Shown: piece after piece, positions 58,601 through 64,000 of the stretch
How positions within the stretch are numbered: position 1 is the first letter of the stretch
Layout of the letters: every line of letters begins with the position of its first letter
Program-made: the position numbers and the translations under genes
NCBI GenBank assembly: GCA_902765395.1
Contig: CACWZP010000009.1
Location: forward strand, 1 to 64,000
Length of the DNA stretch: 64,000 nucleotides
Direction: 5' to 3'
Origin: an uncultured Eubacteriales bacterium
GTDB lineage: Bacteria; Bacillota; Clostridia; Christensenellales; Aristaeellaceae
The notes under the pieces: generated by a model
Seen by the model: the letters and a program-made list of their open reading frames with translations, nothing else
Told to the model about the DNA's origin: nothing
The model's database searches: none

Positions 58601-61155
58601 TGTCCAACAGCCTGGTCATCAACCAGCTGAGCGAGGCGGATCTGACCCGGGAATACCATACCTTCCGGGGCATCGACAAGACCCTGAGCGGCAATATGCC
58701 GGACGAGGATCTGACCGTAAACGCGGTCTGGAGCCCCAGAGAGTACACCTTGACCTTCGATACCAAGGGCGGCAGCGCCATCGCGCCCATCACCGCTTCG
58801 TATGGCGGGCCCGTCGCCTGGCCCGCGGACCCGACCCGGGAGGGCTACAGCTTCCTGGGCTGGAAGCTGAACGACGCATTGGTCACGGACGATATGCGCC
58901 CCGCAACCATGCCCGGCGAGAACCGAACCTATGAGGCCCAATGGCAGATCGGCACGTTCACCCTTACCTTCGACACCCTGGGCGGCACGGAGATCGAGGC
59001 GATCACCGCGCAGTTCGGCGCGGCCATCCAAGCGCCCGCCGACCCGACCCGGCTGCACTTTGACTTCATCGGCTGGCAGCCTGAGCTGCCCGCGACCATG
59101 CCCGGACGCGACCTGACGGTGTACGCCCTGTGGAAGCTGCATAACTATACCGTCACCTTCATGGATGGCGGCGAGGAATACGCGAAGGTCGTCGGCGTTT
59201 ACGGCAGCCCCGTCACCGCGCCTGATGATCCCAGCCGCGAGGGCGAGGCCTTCCGGGGCTGGAGCGACGCGCCGGACAGCCGGACGATTGCGACCCTGCC
59301 CGAGACCATGCCGGACGCGGATGCGACCTATTACGCCGTCTGGAAGGAACATCTGCCCGCGCCCGAGATCGAGAGCGTCGACCAGGACAAGACCAGCCTG
59401 ACGGTGCACATGAAACAGTCCCCGGCCGAGGGCGACGCCTATGAATTCAGCCTGGACGGCAAGACCTGGCAGGACGCGCCCGTATTTACCGGCCTGACCG
59501 AGGACACGGGCTACACCGTGTACGCCCGGATCAAGGAGACGGAGGAGCACTTTGCCTCCGAGGCCGCCGAGCAGGCGACCAACACCGACAAGACGCTGCT
59601 CACCGGCGCGTCCGTCGAGGGCGAGGCCGTGGTGGGCGAGACCCTGAAGGCGTCCACCGAGCCGGAGGGCGCAAAGGACGTCGGCTGGCAGTGGACGCGG
59701 GACGGCAAGCCCATTGCAGGGGCGACGAAGCCGACCTATACCCTGACCGCCGCGGACGTGGGCACGGTGATCGGCGCCACTGCCATCCAGAAGGTGACTT
59801 TCGGCGACGACGTGACCCGCGCGGCGCAGACCGGCCCGGCCCGCAAGCGCCCCGGGGAGGCGGCGGAAGCGCCCGTGCTCAAGAGCCGCACATCCGGCAG
59901 CCTGACCGTCGAGACCAAAGACGGCGAGGAGTATTCCATCGACGGCGGCAAGACCTGGCAGACGGGCGACACCTTCACCGGCCTCGACCCCGTGACGGAA
60001 TACAGCGTCGTCGCGCGCAGGGCGGAGACAGCCACCACCTATGCCGGCCCCATCTCCCAGCCCCTTGCGGCGACCACCGACAAGCTGCCCCAGGGCCCCG
60101 TGGAGGGCCTGACCTCCACGCCCGCCAGCAGCGCCGCCAGCAAAAACGGCGCGATCCAGGGCGTGGCCCCAGGCATGGAATACTCCGATGACAAGGGCGC
60201 GACCTGGAAGCCGGTGACGGGCGAGACCATCGAAAACCTGGCCCAGGGCACCTATCAGGTGCGGTATGCCGAGGACGCGACCCACTACGCCGGCCCCGCG
60301 ACGGACATTGCCGTGGCGGCCACCGCCGTGGACACCGCCGCCATGCTGATCGCCACGATGAAGTCCACGGGCAAGCGCTCGCTGCGGGCCACCTGGACGA
60401 AGGTGGACGGCGTGGACGGCTACGACGTGTTCTTCGTGAACTGCGGCTCGGGCAAGTACCGGCTGATGGGAAGCGTGGCCGCGGACGCGGAGCGCGCCTT
60501 CGATTTCAACAAGCTGGACGCCCGGCGCGGCTACAAGGTGCAGGTGAAGGCCTGGGTGACGGACGGCAGCGGGAAGAAGTACGTGGCGAAGAGCCCCGTG
60601 GCCCACTGCTACACCTCCGGCGGCGGCTGGAAGATCGTGAACCCGAAGAGCCTGACGCTGAAGAAGTCGGCGTTCACGGTGAAGATCGGCAAGACGGCCC
60701 AGATCCGCGCCACGATCAAGGGCACCCGCAAGGGCAACATCCTGAACCACGACCACAAGCTGCGCTACTACTCCAGCGACAAGAAGGTGGCGAAGGTCAC
60801 CTCCACGGGCAGGATCAAGGCCGTGGGGGCGGGCAGCTGCGTGATCTACGTGCTGACCAGCAACGGCATCTGGAAGGCCGCGACCGTGACCGTGGACGAC
60901 CGGCCCACGAAGATCGCCTTCAAGGGCGGGAAGAAGACGCTGGCCGTCGGCAAGGCGCTGTCGCTGGGCAAGCGGGTGAAGCTGACGCCCGCGAAGGCCG
61001 TGACGACGCTGACCTGGACCAGCTCCGACCCCGCCGTGGCCACCGTGGACGAAAACGGCAGGGTGACGGCCGTGTCCAAGGGCAAGGTCACCATCACCGT
61101 CACCACCCACAACGGGAAAAAGGCGAAGATCAAGCTGACCATCAAGGCCAAATAA
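46681..61155 (+). CDS. Giant exported repeat protein (PEGA-like, beta-helix, B-repeat, FN3 and Big_2 domains)
   Basis: A 4824-residue protein; AGGAGG at 46667-46672 sets ATG 46681. Order: signal peptide (TLALLMALLLALPSFALSE), a PEGA-like domain (about 65-145), an acidic EEP/TEE repeat (145-267), a second PEGA-like domain (about 283-360), a beta domain ending in ETDGFSLYTV, a Gly-rich probable beta-helix (674-1471), a Cys/His segment (CDH, CQWC, CSLCG; about 1506-1560), then alternating B-repeat-like units (FDTQGGNAI, later GW), strand-rich modules and FN3-like modules (1971-4224), an FN3-like domain (about 4551) and two Big_2 domains to the end. No sorting tail or membrane span follows, so it is secreted or held non-covalently. 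Function is probably adhesion or scaffolding; this is inference. Confidence 0.92.
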   Translation: MKQTMKRTLALLMALLLALPSFALSEDYAPAVEDAAEELEVMLDDLDAGDDEADDAIEDVDAEGTVPAGYVRVRLAVTPEDAAVAVLDLATGEAIEPQADGGWLLVPGVYAYSAFAEGCAPVEEEPFEVPEGGENFELEIALEPAEEVSEESAEEATEEPAEEITEEATEEPAEEIAEETAEETNEEPVEEPAEETAEETNEEPVEEPAEETTEETIEEPTEEITEEPAEEPTEEPVEEPAEETAEEPAEEMTEEPIEAAAEEQIVEEEPEALEAVEAVDAMEAAVRVIVAVRPEDAAVEIRPADSDEALSPEEDGAWLLIPGEYVYSAYAEGCEAVEDVPFAVPEGDADFALEIELAPLAVAFEQTLVVDDVAVTVAAEPGAFPADAALSVEKVPVVRQAEADAAVDEVRGDEKNVAVSYTFDIRVLDARGVELQPAEGFNVSVSFALAHAADENLEASVYHITEDDAGELTAQALDAVEDTAEQTVTAETDGFSLYTVEFTYDSLQYVLQGGESVPLNTVLRAVGLAGEAESASVSNDELFSAAFEAGEWTLVSHRPFTTEEWLKVVIGGVEYEITVTDDIKFVSATCYVNGEAKTVQAVPVTEELTELNKDVSEWYVLNNNVTFDKDTRLKIQGDIHLILKSGYTLTAKKGVRLAQGNSLTVYSDAAANGTGALTASLTGNTGHAGIGGDIQESGGDFTLYGGVVTTTGATDAAGLGGGDGGCGGVVRIYGGTLTANGGRQGAGIGGGLSGSQGGAVTIWGGTVTAKGGACAAGIGGGENFADERGNEEFGGNGGVVNIWGGTVTATGGTYAAGIGGGQYGDGGTLRMGGQCTITATAGAKSKRDTNGIQAIGRGELSTNEERYGGPQTEGSVVFSGTAAVKAGQTAASAADMPAYRRLEGCRMPYAQIESSGSTAHPVSATINYVNEKYKPSIDVQDASGKSISQANAGEEFKVVITLDSCQVERLTATYTLEGEQQTLEPDGDEPEKVYDGNGVQTQEIYTFTMPFFVDDGVAVDAKVMGKQYNITVGTITTEGEESTTGGNVTILVNDSEYVQSHKAMEEDRVWISVSPYIGGDYFVQSLTVIGVTSGRRIAYLENDYFENMTKGTTEDLWSFWMPGEDVVVTANFKKGVGYIALNGKKKVQRYFTEITASSSDLNLNGLGVGGGWYVVRGTVNISNRVNVTADVNLILADGATLNAEDGIFVAKRTGGRLTVWAQYRGTGKISADATDTHWAGIGGNERDDGGRMTFNGGIIEAYGGTDASGIGTGDNGECDEIYINVPKGKPDGFTYVTAYGGKYGAGIGGGQDRNNKYTEINGGTVKAYGGRSGAGIGGGEGGGNEKIVINGGDVYAKGGAFGAGLGGGEVEYGGGFGGTVEIHGGKVEAVGGEHAAGIGAGEDGSGLTFTMTGGDVTATAGEGAAGVGGAKDKPGGTVSITGGKIVINADCNSAIGGGAGNGSNGSLSLGPNMTAWTSTSYSSDWVRSPGGSRVYNVQHKKYAWIQECDHDGKTYQTVDDETHYMEACQWCIMGGKYEPHVWGGKNNAVCSLCGLDLYRKIHVPNTDRIIVELFLGDKQIPVDVYEKNIVGGALKNSEITVKVTPREDYRLTGENAFIKYNTTETINVTRQPDEGDTQVYTFTMPAFAVVLNFGADFAHYVAQVNTCLVDDKGAVIDGNPVNRIRITGTNWGNYNFGTYTYTSKGAETLAMIVYPNSGYVVSKVEGFRRNADGSNGESHAVEKTSLNHYRFKLNDGDVNIVVTFKESKRGYVYHVLQQIDANGALSWPDEQDVQMLSKQAAGVYQVPRTPAYEVVPDGMGSWDYNIAGYRVGEYSSSGPAKVLEPGPVTDNETIYAGDITIEEDGEDLYIYFTLDEEPLRLYKKPYEEYWPEELDNPANYEELQLYVGMPVKAYLEKNNKQASNNGVTEDYVWALPKEVGKSTVILSNSVTMPSKGPLSLFPYKSASKVIVRLDLGAYDAQVNGYPGNEYWDEYDGDYPSYHSEEGKPWKAATMARLTDAQGEEIYGRAFVVKLGETLPEQILEAMYGAHRPGYKLEGWYTRKENVKWEREWGATEEYFNSSLQHNINGDKYYVITLKANWTVRDATVEFNPGAGSLKDGAVSSYVIKEGEYFTSMPKAIPPYGSQFRKWTDKNGDSVTTNTYYSSNFNNVTELVDTADPDATNTILLTAEYIPWGTVTSSIRFTDSEDTTAEDYASINIAIPADRENAVYRAVAKLQSGKWTTTMYDQQGNVVGTPFDLPDRGRQNFLGWSSTPNGTPQTSVEISSRRDIERDRPYAPDTKPSLLYARWSEPKYALTLNLDGGTLPQGISVQREYAVGETLPKDSAGETLSWADIAPVREGYDFLGWEPDVTQYSAMPAEDLAATAQWEQHKYSMFFVYGDKKEPYVIKAVAGADISALLPGEPVWEDDPETMQPDELGKAHLFGGWYPEDPVSVMPDEDRVYIAKWIEEPQKPDAPEVDGKTCTTLTVKAEAGQAYRLAGVNDWTKPTGDTLTFKGLTPGRTYSVETYIPAVEGKNLDSQVSDATVATLPNAVAVRLDVGGYNYAAQKSTTLRGDYWDADWPTYSTADGDVYFEENDASLKLSFMVDEGASIDAASLNVWREGHELDGWFAKGGEGQQWTEQSTASAEYFDDATRTATSAEGLEYTYHIITLKARWSLRDAIVVYEMNGGVKPVGMPETLAANGRITLTEPTCDKDGKLWDFVDWTDENGQHYKAGDALTYDSISLVSPVDRGGNVRDDEGKLEPNVIRLTANFALRPAVTVTVHFETDGGNAIPVDGGEEGPADFTVTIPAGEPTADFYISEEVDGFTLKSGEDSAAYYPISKQGHSFRDWYLDDEYRNIFANPMTIGRESAGETIHIYAKWAVVAFTIRFDTQGGNAIEPITQDYGTPVTRPADPVKEHHTFKGWAVEVDDDKLKPLDEFPATMPGYDLWLVADWEVNQYGVTLKYNDGQTADKVIQGDYNTSISYPDMPDRTAYAFDGWKLEDGEAYVSLPGKIPGEDQVYEAYWKANIPDAPVVEARTRDSLTVTAQAGQEYSLDGATWQTADAASLTFDGLTPGKEYTVSTRVAGKGKFDLPSDAATTTATTLSAVAVRLDMGTYDFVADIFSELRGEYWGGEWPDNSGDLMGWAYFPDEDLTVKRSFLVDEGAALPTAILDKMAGTWREGYALDGWYTRGNVKWENATAAVEQHFDSGRTGTATSAEGAEFTYNIITLKAQWSLRPASVVCDINDGVEPDGMPKTLNPGNKITFAEPTCDKDGKAWEFVNWTDAVGNAYAAGDELTYSDLSAIADDDVGMEPDEQGTLKNNVLRLTAHFKLVDADNGVLHFDSKGGNAVDDVVVPIAEGSLETKVTVSIDNGKTKVKYADQTVDFGNPTREHYTFKGWSDTSNSDEVLTNPFDITKDGKTLYAVWEVNKHSITFKNLGPDGKTTKEIANVPYGTALTDAYIKAGLPENATTWAHHAFKGWSGLVSTMPDADLTVTAQWETNKYTVTLNYNDGGATANRVITDAYGAPIETIADPTRPNCDFLGWQLDGAGDYVTLPTAIPGGDRTYVACWQAMKPAAPEVESRTRFTLTVKAIPGQMYRLGDGEWVEATGDTLTFNDLTPGETCQVTTLVPENAAQGYSASKESEATSVTLPRGVAVRLDAPDVHVERTEYLDEGEWPNGDTMNAMMGATRAGYRLNGWYIQNGTKWTINQTAEEALFDKADGENVREHVKEGEHEYDAYVITLKPRWTLLNANVTYKLANGSWPDGSTTDRSRTGIREGETITVTGDVPARPGYTFLHWKDENDGTHAPGTSFVYENLTCATPATTSDGSNTIVFTAVYEEKEAAEGTLTFDAQGGSAVEAVNVPIAKGVESAAVTVTSGDEKTTVTIGGTPSEFDNPTRAGHDFTGWSATAGGNPGAQALTFTRESLQQTLYAAWSVHMHTITVTDLGEAGGKKVIQVAYGTPLSNSLVINQLSEADLTREYHTFRGIDKTLSGNMPDEDLTVNAVWSPREYTLTFDTKGGSAIAPITASYGGPVAWPADPTREGYSFLGWKLNDALVTDDMRPATMPGENRTYEAQWQIGTFTLTFDTLGGTEIEAITAQFGAAIQAPADPTRLHFDFIGWQPELPATMPGRDLTVYALWKLHNYTVTFMDGGEEYAKVVGVYGSPVTAPDDPSREGEAFRGWSDAPDSRTIATLPETMPDADATYYAVWKEHLPAPEIESVDQDKTSLTVHMKQSPAEGDAYEFSLDGKTWQDAPVFTGLTEDTGYTVYARIKETEEHFASEAAEQATNTDKTLLTGASVEGEAVVGETLKASTEPEGAKDVGWQWTRDGKPIAGATKPTYTLTAADVGTVIGATAIQKVTFGDDVTRAAQTGPARKRPGEAAEAPVLKSRTSGSLTVETKDGEEYSIDGGKTWQTGDTFTGLDPVTEYSVVARRAETATTYAGPISQPLAATTDKLPQGPVEGLTSTPASSAASKNGAIQGVAPGMEYSDDKGATWKPVTGETIENLAQGTYQVRYAEDATHYAGPATDIAVAATAVDTAAMLIATMKSTGKRSLRATWTKVDGVDGYDVFFVNCGSGKYRLMGSVAADAERAFDFNKLDARRGYKVQVKAWVTDGSGKKYVAKSPVAHCYTSGGGWKIVNPKSLTLKKSAFTVKIGKTAQIRATIKGTRKGNILNHDHKLRYYSSDKKVAKVTSTGRIKAVGAGSCVIYVLTSNGIWKAATVTVDDRPTKIAFKGGKKTLAVGKALSLGKRVKLTPAKAVTTLTWTSSDPAVATVDENGRVTAVSKGKVTITVTTHNGKKAKIKLTIKAK
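47113..47480 (+). repeat. Acidic EEPAEE/TEE repeat between two PEGA-like domains
   Basis: Short units such as EEPAEE, TAEETNEEPVEEPAEE and EEITEEPAEE recur. One stretch of about 20 codons is repeated almost exactly at about 47215 and 47269. Confidence 0.85.
48700..51090 (+). repeat. Gly-rich GAGIGGG / GGTVTAxGG repeats, probable parallel beta-helix
   Basis: Rungs of the type GGTVTAKGGACAAGIGGG and GGDVYAKGGAFGAGLGGG recur about a dozen times in two blocks (about 48720-49200 and 50390-51080). Beta-helices with this pattern occur in surface proteins and some carbohydrate-active proteins. Confidence 0.75.
52591..59350 (+). repeat. Higher-order repeat of about 1.65-1.76 kb, four copies with divergence
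   Basis: The marker VRLD-x3-Y (or VRLDAPDVH) recurs at 52591, 54349, 56023 and 57673. Each copy carries in order a long strand-rich segment with (L/Y)-x-GWY, an AxWxLR or RWTLLNA segment, FDxxGG B-repeats, and an FN3-like APEVExRT-x-LTV module. The period shortens from 1758 to 1674 to 1650 bases. Confidence 0.8.
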
Positions 61156-61179
61156 ACCCATAGGAAACCAAAGGTATCG

Positions 61180-61207
61180 CCCCTTGCCCCCTGACGGGGA
61201 GAAGGGG
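61180..61207. other. Hairpin between the two giant genes
   Basis: CCCCTT (61180-61185) and an inner CCCC pair with GGGG and AAGGGG (61196-61207). No T-run follows, so termination is uncertain and read-through into the next giant gene is possible. The gap is only 101 bases and no promoter is visible. Confidence 0.45.
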
Positions 61208-61256
61208 AAGCATCAGGCGACGGGGAGAAATCCCCTCACGTATCGGAGGCAGGATT

Positions 61257-64000
61257 ATGAAAAATAATATGAAAATGGCGAAGCGGGTATTGGCACTGGC
61301 ACTGGTGCTGACACTGATGCTGGGCTCCGTGGGCGGGTATGCCCCCGGCTGGTTCAGAGCGCTGGCCACGGAAGCTGCGGAAGGCGGGGAGGCGGCGATG
61401 CCTCCGACGCCTGATAATCCTGCCCTCGAGCCGCCGGAAGCACCGGCGGCCCCGGAAGCGCCCGCCGTGGATGCGGCCCCGGAAGCGCCCGCCGTGGACG
61501 CGGCCCCGGAAGCGCCCGCCGTGGACGCGGCCCCGGAAGCCGCGCCGGGCGCTGACGTCCCTGTCGAGACCGGGGACGCTGTCGCGTCGGACGTGCCTGC
61601 GGAAACGGAGACCTCTGCGGAGACGGACGCGCCCGTGGAAGCGGAGACCGCTGCGGTGGAAGAACCCGCTGCGACCGGGGACGGCGAAACTGCCGATCCC
61701 GAAGAACAACCCACCGAAACCGAGGAAGAACCTGCAGAATCCGGTGAACAACCCACCGAAACCGAGGAAGAGACCACCGAAACCGAAGCAGAACCCACCG
61801 AAACCGAAGCAGAACCCACCGAAACCGAAGCAGAACCCACCGATACTGAGGAAGAACCTGCGGAACCTGAGGAAGAGACCACCGAACCCGAGGAAGAGAC
61901 CGCGATTATAGAGGAAGGAACCCCCGAAACCGAGGAGGATACCCCCGAAACCAAAGCAGAACCCACTGAACCCGAGAAAGAACCCACCGAAACCGAGGAG
62001 GAACCTGCCGAAATCGAAGCAGAACCCACCGAAACCGAGGAAGAACCCACCGGACCCGAAGCGGCTCCCGCCCAGGCGGAGGGCCTGCTTGGCGTGCAGC
62101 TGAACGCCGCCCAGAACGAGGTCGGGCTGGCCCGGGACGCGGCGGACGCCGCCGTGCCTGTGGTCGAGCAGCAGACCACCCCCATCCCTGCCGCGAACGC
62201 GGGCGACAGCGGAACTGACAAGAAAGAGGGCATCAGCGTCCTCCAGCAGAGGATCGACAAGGTTCTTTCGGCCAACGGCAGGCTGAGCGGCACGGTGCGG
62301 ATCATCCTGGAGCGCAACACCATCTTCGAGGGCAACAGCTCCGGTGAAAACAAGGGAAAGATCGTCATCGACGCCGGCGCGCGCGACATTGGCGACGATT
62401 TCGCGGTGGAGCTGGTGGCCGAGGATGCCGGTGAGACCGGCACCGAGGGCGAGGGCTTCACTACCATCAACGCCGATCTGGTCATCAGGGGCGTGAAGGT
62501 GGTCATGAAGAGCATAATGATGGCCGCTGGCAAGTCGATCACCGTCCGGGCGGAGGACGCCGAGCAGAACAAGGACAAGGGCGGCCACCTGGTGTTCAAC
62601 GGCACTGCCAACGCGCCCAACGAGCTGATCGTGAACGTAAACAAGAATTCCAGCGCCGAGATTTATGCCGTGGACAACGACGACGTGGTCGAAGCCACCA
62701 CCACCTCCGGCGCGAAGTCGCTGTACATCAACGCGGGTGACGGCCTGAACCGGGTCAACGTCAACGCCGGCGGCGGCCGCGTGGAGATCGTGACCGGCAG
62801 CGGCAACGACACCGTGGACGTGAACATCAGCGGGGCCAACAACGGCGTGTACGTGGACACCGGCTCCAGCACCGACTATTTGACCATCGTGGACGCCGCC
62901 CAGGCGAGCGCCGTCCAGATCCCCGAGCTGGACGCGGACGGCAAGCCGAAGAAGGATGAGGCGGGCAACCCGGTCTACAAGAAGTCCGGCACCTATGAGA
63001 TCAACACCGGCGACGGCGATGACCAGATCACCGTGGACCTGCGCGCCGGGGCGGGGAATATGACCGTCAACACCGGCACGGGCGGGGCCGTCATCGATGT
63101 GCTCAAGGGTGACTATCGCTCCATAGAGAACCTGGACTACAAATTCAATCCCAACTCCACCGAGCAGATCAAGCCCGCGCAATCCAATACGAAGATCACC
63201 TTTGTCAACGAGGATGCGAGTGCCGTCGACCGCTACACCGTGGACGTGAACGCGGGCCTGGCCGTGGACGAGCTGCGCTTCGACAAGGGCGCGGCCTCCG
63301 TGTATCTCAAGGGCAAGCTGAACAACCGCCTGCCCCAGGGCGTCACGAACCCCATCGGCTATATCGGCGGCACCCCGGCCCAGGGCTTCCAGATGCACGT
63401 GGCCAGCAGCCAGGACGACAAGGAGACGGCGCAGGACCAGGATTTGACGCTGAAGATCACCTACGCCGACCCGGGCAAGGTCAACTTCACCGACGCGCTG
63501 AAGAACAAGAAGCGGGTGGAGGTTTACACCACCGGCACGGGCATCTTCAACGTGACGGCGAACGAGGACTTCACCGACTACGTGATCAAGACGCCGGTGA
63601 GCAGGGACATCGAACGGATCGTCGTCAGTGGTTCCACCAAGCCGCTGATGCTGAGCAACCTGGTGTTTGACGCCGAAGAGCTGGGCGACGACGCGCCCTA
63701 TATCCCCGGCGTCACGGGCGAGAACGGTTCCCTGGCCAACCTGAACGTGCTGATCAAGGCCCCGACCATCGACATCGCCAGGACCATCAAGGCCCAGAAC
63801 GTCCGCGCGGAATCCGCGCTGGGCTCCCTTTCCATGGGCGGCGCCTTTGAAAACTACCATAACGGCCAGTCCCTGGGCGACATCGCCGCGGATATGATCA
63901 GCGTGGCGGACGCCGCCGAGATCAACGTGCGCTCGTCCATAGAGACGGCCCACGACATCGCGCTGGTGGCCCGCGTGAAGCACTTTGGCAGCCTGTTCAC
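61257..64000 (+). CDS. N-terminal part of a third giant exported protein (3' end outside window)
   Basis: From ATG 61257 (GGAGG at 61245-61249, 7-base spacing) the frame stays open to the end of the window, 914 codons. A signal peptide (RVLALALVLTLMLGSVGGYA) leads into a Pro/Ala repeat (three near-identical copies of APEAPAVDA) and then a long Glu/Thr/Pro acidic repeat (about residues 145-265). From about 330 the sequence is strand-rich with Asn/Gly/Asp turns: INAGDGLNRVNVNAGGG, VTGSGNDTVDV, INTGDGDDQITVDL and VNTGTGGAVIDV. GSGND and GDGDD look like calcium-binding RTX nonapeptide turns, within what may be a beta-solenoid. Its anchoring and full length cannot be seen. It follows the 4824-residue gene and may be co-transcribed with it. 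Confidence 0.85.
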   Translation, partial: MKNNMKMAKRVLALALVLTLMLGSVGGYAPGWFRALATEAAEGGEAAMPPTPDNPALEPPEAPAAPEAPAVDAAPEAPAVDAAPEAPAVDAAPEAAPGADVPVETGDAVASDVPAETETSAETDAPVEAETAAVEEPAATGDGETADPEEQPTETEEEPAESGEQPTETEEETTETEAEPTETEAEPTETEAEPTDTEEEPAEPEEETTEPEEETAIIEEGTPETEEDTPETKAEPTEPEKEPTETEEEPAEIEAEPTETEEEPTGPEAAPAQAEGLLGVQLNAAQNEVGLARDAADAAVPVVEQQTTPIPAANAGDSGTDKKEGISVLQQRIDKVLSANGRLSGTVRIILERNTIFEGNSSGENKGKIVIDAGARDIGDDFAVELVAEDAGETGTEGEGFTTINADLVIRGVKVVMKSIMMAAGKSITVRAEDAEQNKDKGGHLVFNGTANAPNELIVNVNKNSSAEIYAVDNDDVVEATTTSGAKSLYINAGDGLNRVNVNAGGGRVEIVTGSGNDTVDVNISGANNGVYVDTGSSTDYLTIVDAAQASAVQIPELDADGKPKKDEAGNPVYKKSGTYEINTGDGDDQITVDLRAGAGNMTVNTGTGGAVIDVLKGDYRSIENLDYKFNPNSTEQIKPAQSNTKITFVNEDASAVDRYTVDVNAGLAVDELRFDKGAASVYLKGKLNNRLPQGVTNPIGYIGGTPAQGFQMHVASSQDDKETAQDQDLTLKITYADPGKVNFTDALKNKKRVEVYTTGTGIFNVTANEDFTDYVIKTPVSRDIERIVVSGSTKPLMLSNLVFDAEELGDDAPYIPGVTGENGSLANLNVLIKAPTIDIARTIKAQNVRAESALGSLSMGGAFENYHNGQSLGDIAADMISVADAAEINVRSSIETAHDIALVARVKHFGSLF
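61690..62055 (+). repeat. Acidic PTETEEE/PTETEAE repeat
   Basis: Hexamers to octamers of the type EPTETEAE and QPTETEEE recur about 14 times; the 18-base unit gaacccaccgaaaccgaagca is repeated without change three times near 61790-61840. Confidence 0.85.

Noticed and set aside
61236-63983. Minus-strand open frame of 915 codons over the third giant gene
   Set aside because: The plus strand here has a signal peptide, a ribosome site and RTX-like motifs and is open to the window end. The minus frame has only low-complexity Gly/Phe repeats mirrored from the acidic repeat.

Overview
The window is GC-rich DNA from a Gram-positive, probably anaerobic member of the Clostridia. Evidence: Cna-B and pilin-type surface proteins with sortase-like tails, signal peptides ending in an 'ALAE'-like box, Shine-Dalgarno starts, TetR, LytS and SARP-type regulators, a membrane ferredoxin-TlpA protein, and an IS200-group element. 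An uncultured Christensenellales- or Oscillospirales-like genome would fit, but that is inference. No rRNA, tRNA or CRISPR array was seen.

Layout. 1-1158: tail of a sorted surface protein and a small secreted protein. 1159-2148: decayed DNA with interspersed repeats and part of a DUF4143-type ATPase. 2149-6793: TetR regulator divergent from an MMPL/RND transporter and its exported coiled-coil partner. 6794-8550: a second decay zone with the other part of a DUF4143 ATPase, the last domain of a lost Big_2 surface protein, and an IS200 element whose transposase carries two in-frame stops. 8641-12223: three exported proteins of families that are normally cytosolic: a family II (DHH) pyrophosphatase, a zeta-toxin-like P-loop kinase, and a TPR protein on the other strand. 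12549-15399: an ABCG-like ATPase and a permease that carries seven 27-residue repeats. 15858-34067: a 6069-residue surface protein (Cys/His motif, acidic repeats, about 31 BspA-type leucine-rich repeats, pilin and Cna-B domains, sorting tail). 34151-36128: a NapH-like ferredoxin fused to a TlpA thioredoxin, with a small CXXC membrane protein. 36424-42984: a MacA-MacB-like operon with two further adaptor paralogues around a repeat-rich secreted protein. 43124-44026: DUF445 protein. 44271-46480: LytS-type kinase and SARP-type response regulator. 46681-61155: a 4824-residue exported repeat protein. 61257-64000: start of a third giant exported protein that runs off the window.

The region is devoted to the cell envelope and its outside. 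At least three giant exported proteins are present, with remnants of more, interleaved with transporters and extracytoplasmic redox machinery. The clearest candidates for something undescribed are the exported pyrophosphatase/kinase pair (8641-10803), the 27-residue repeat array in an ABC permease (14662-15230), and the three-adaptor export operon (36424-42984). All functional statements come from reading motifs; no database search was possible.
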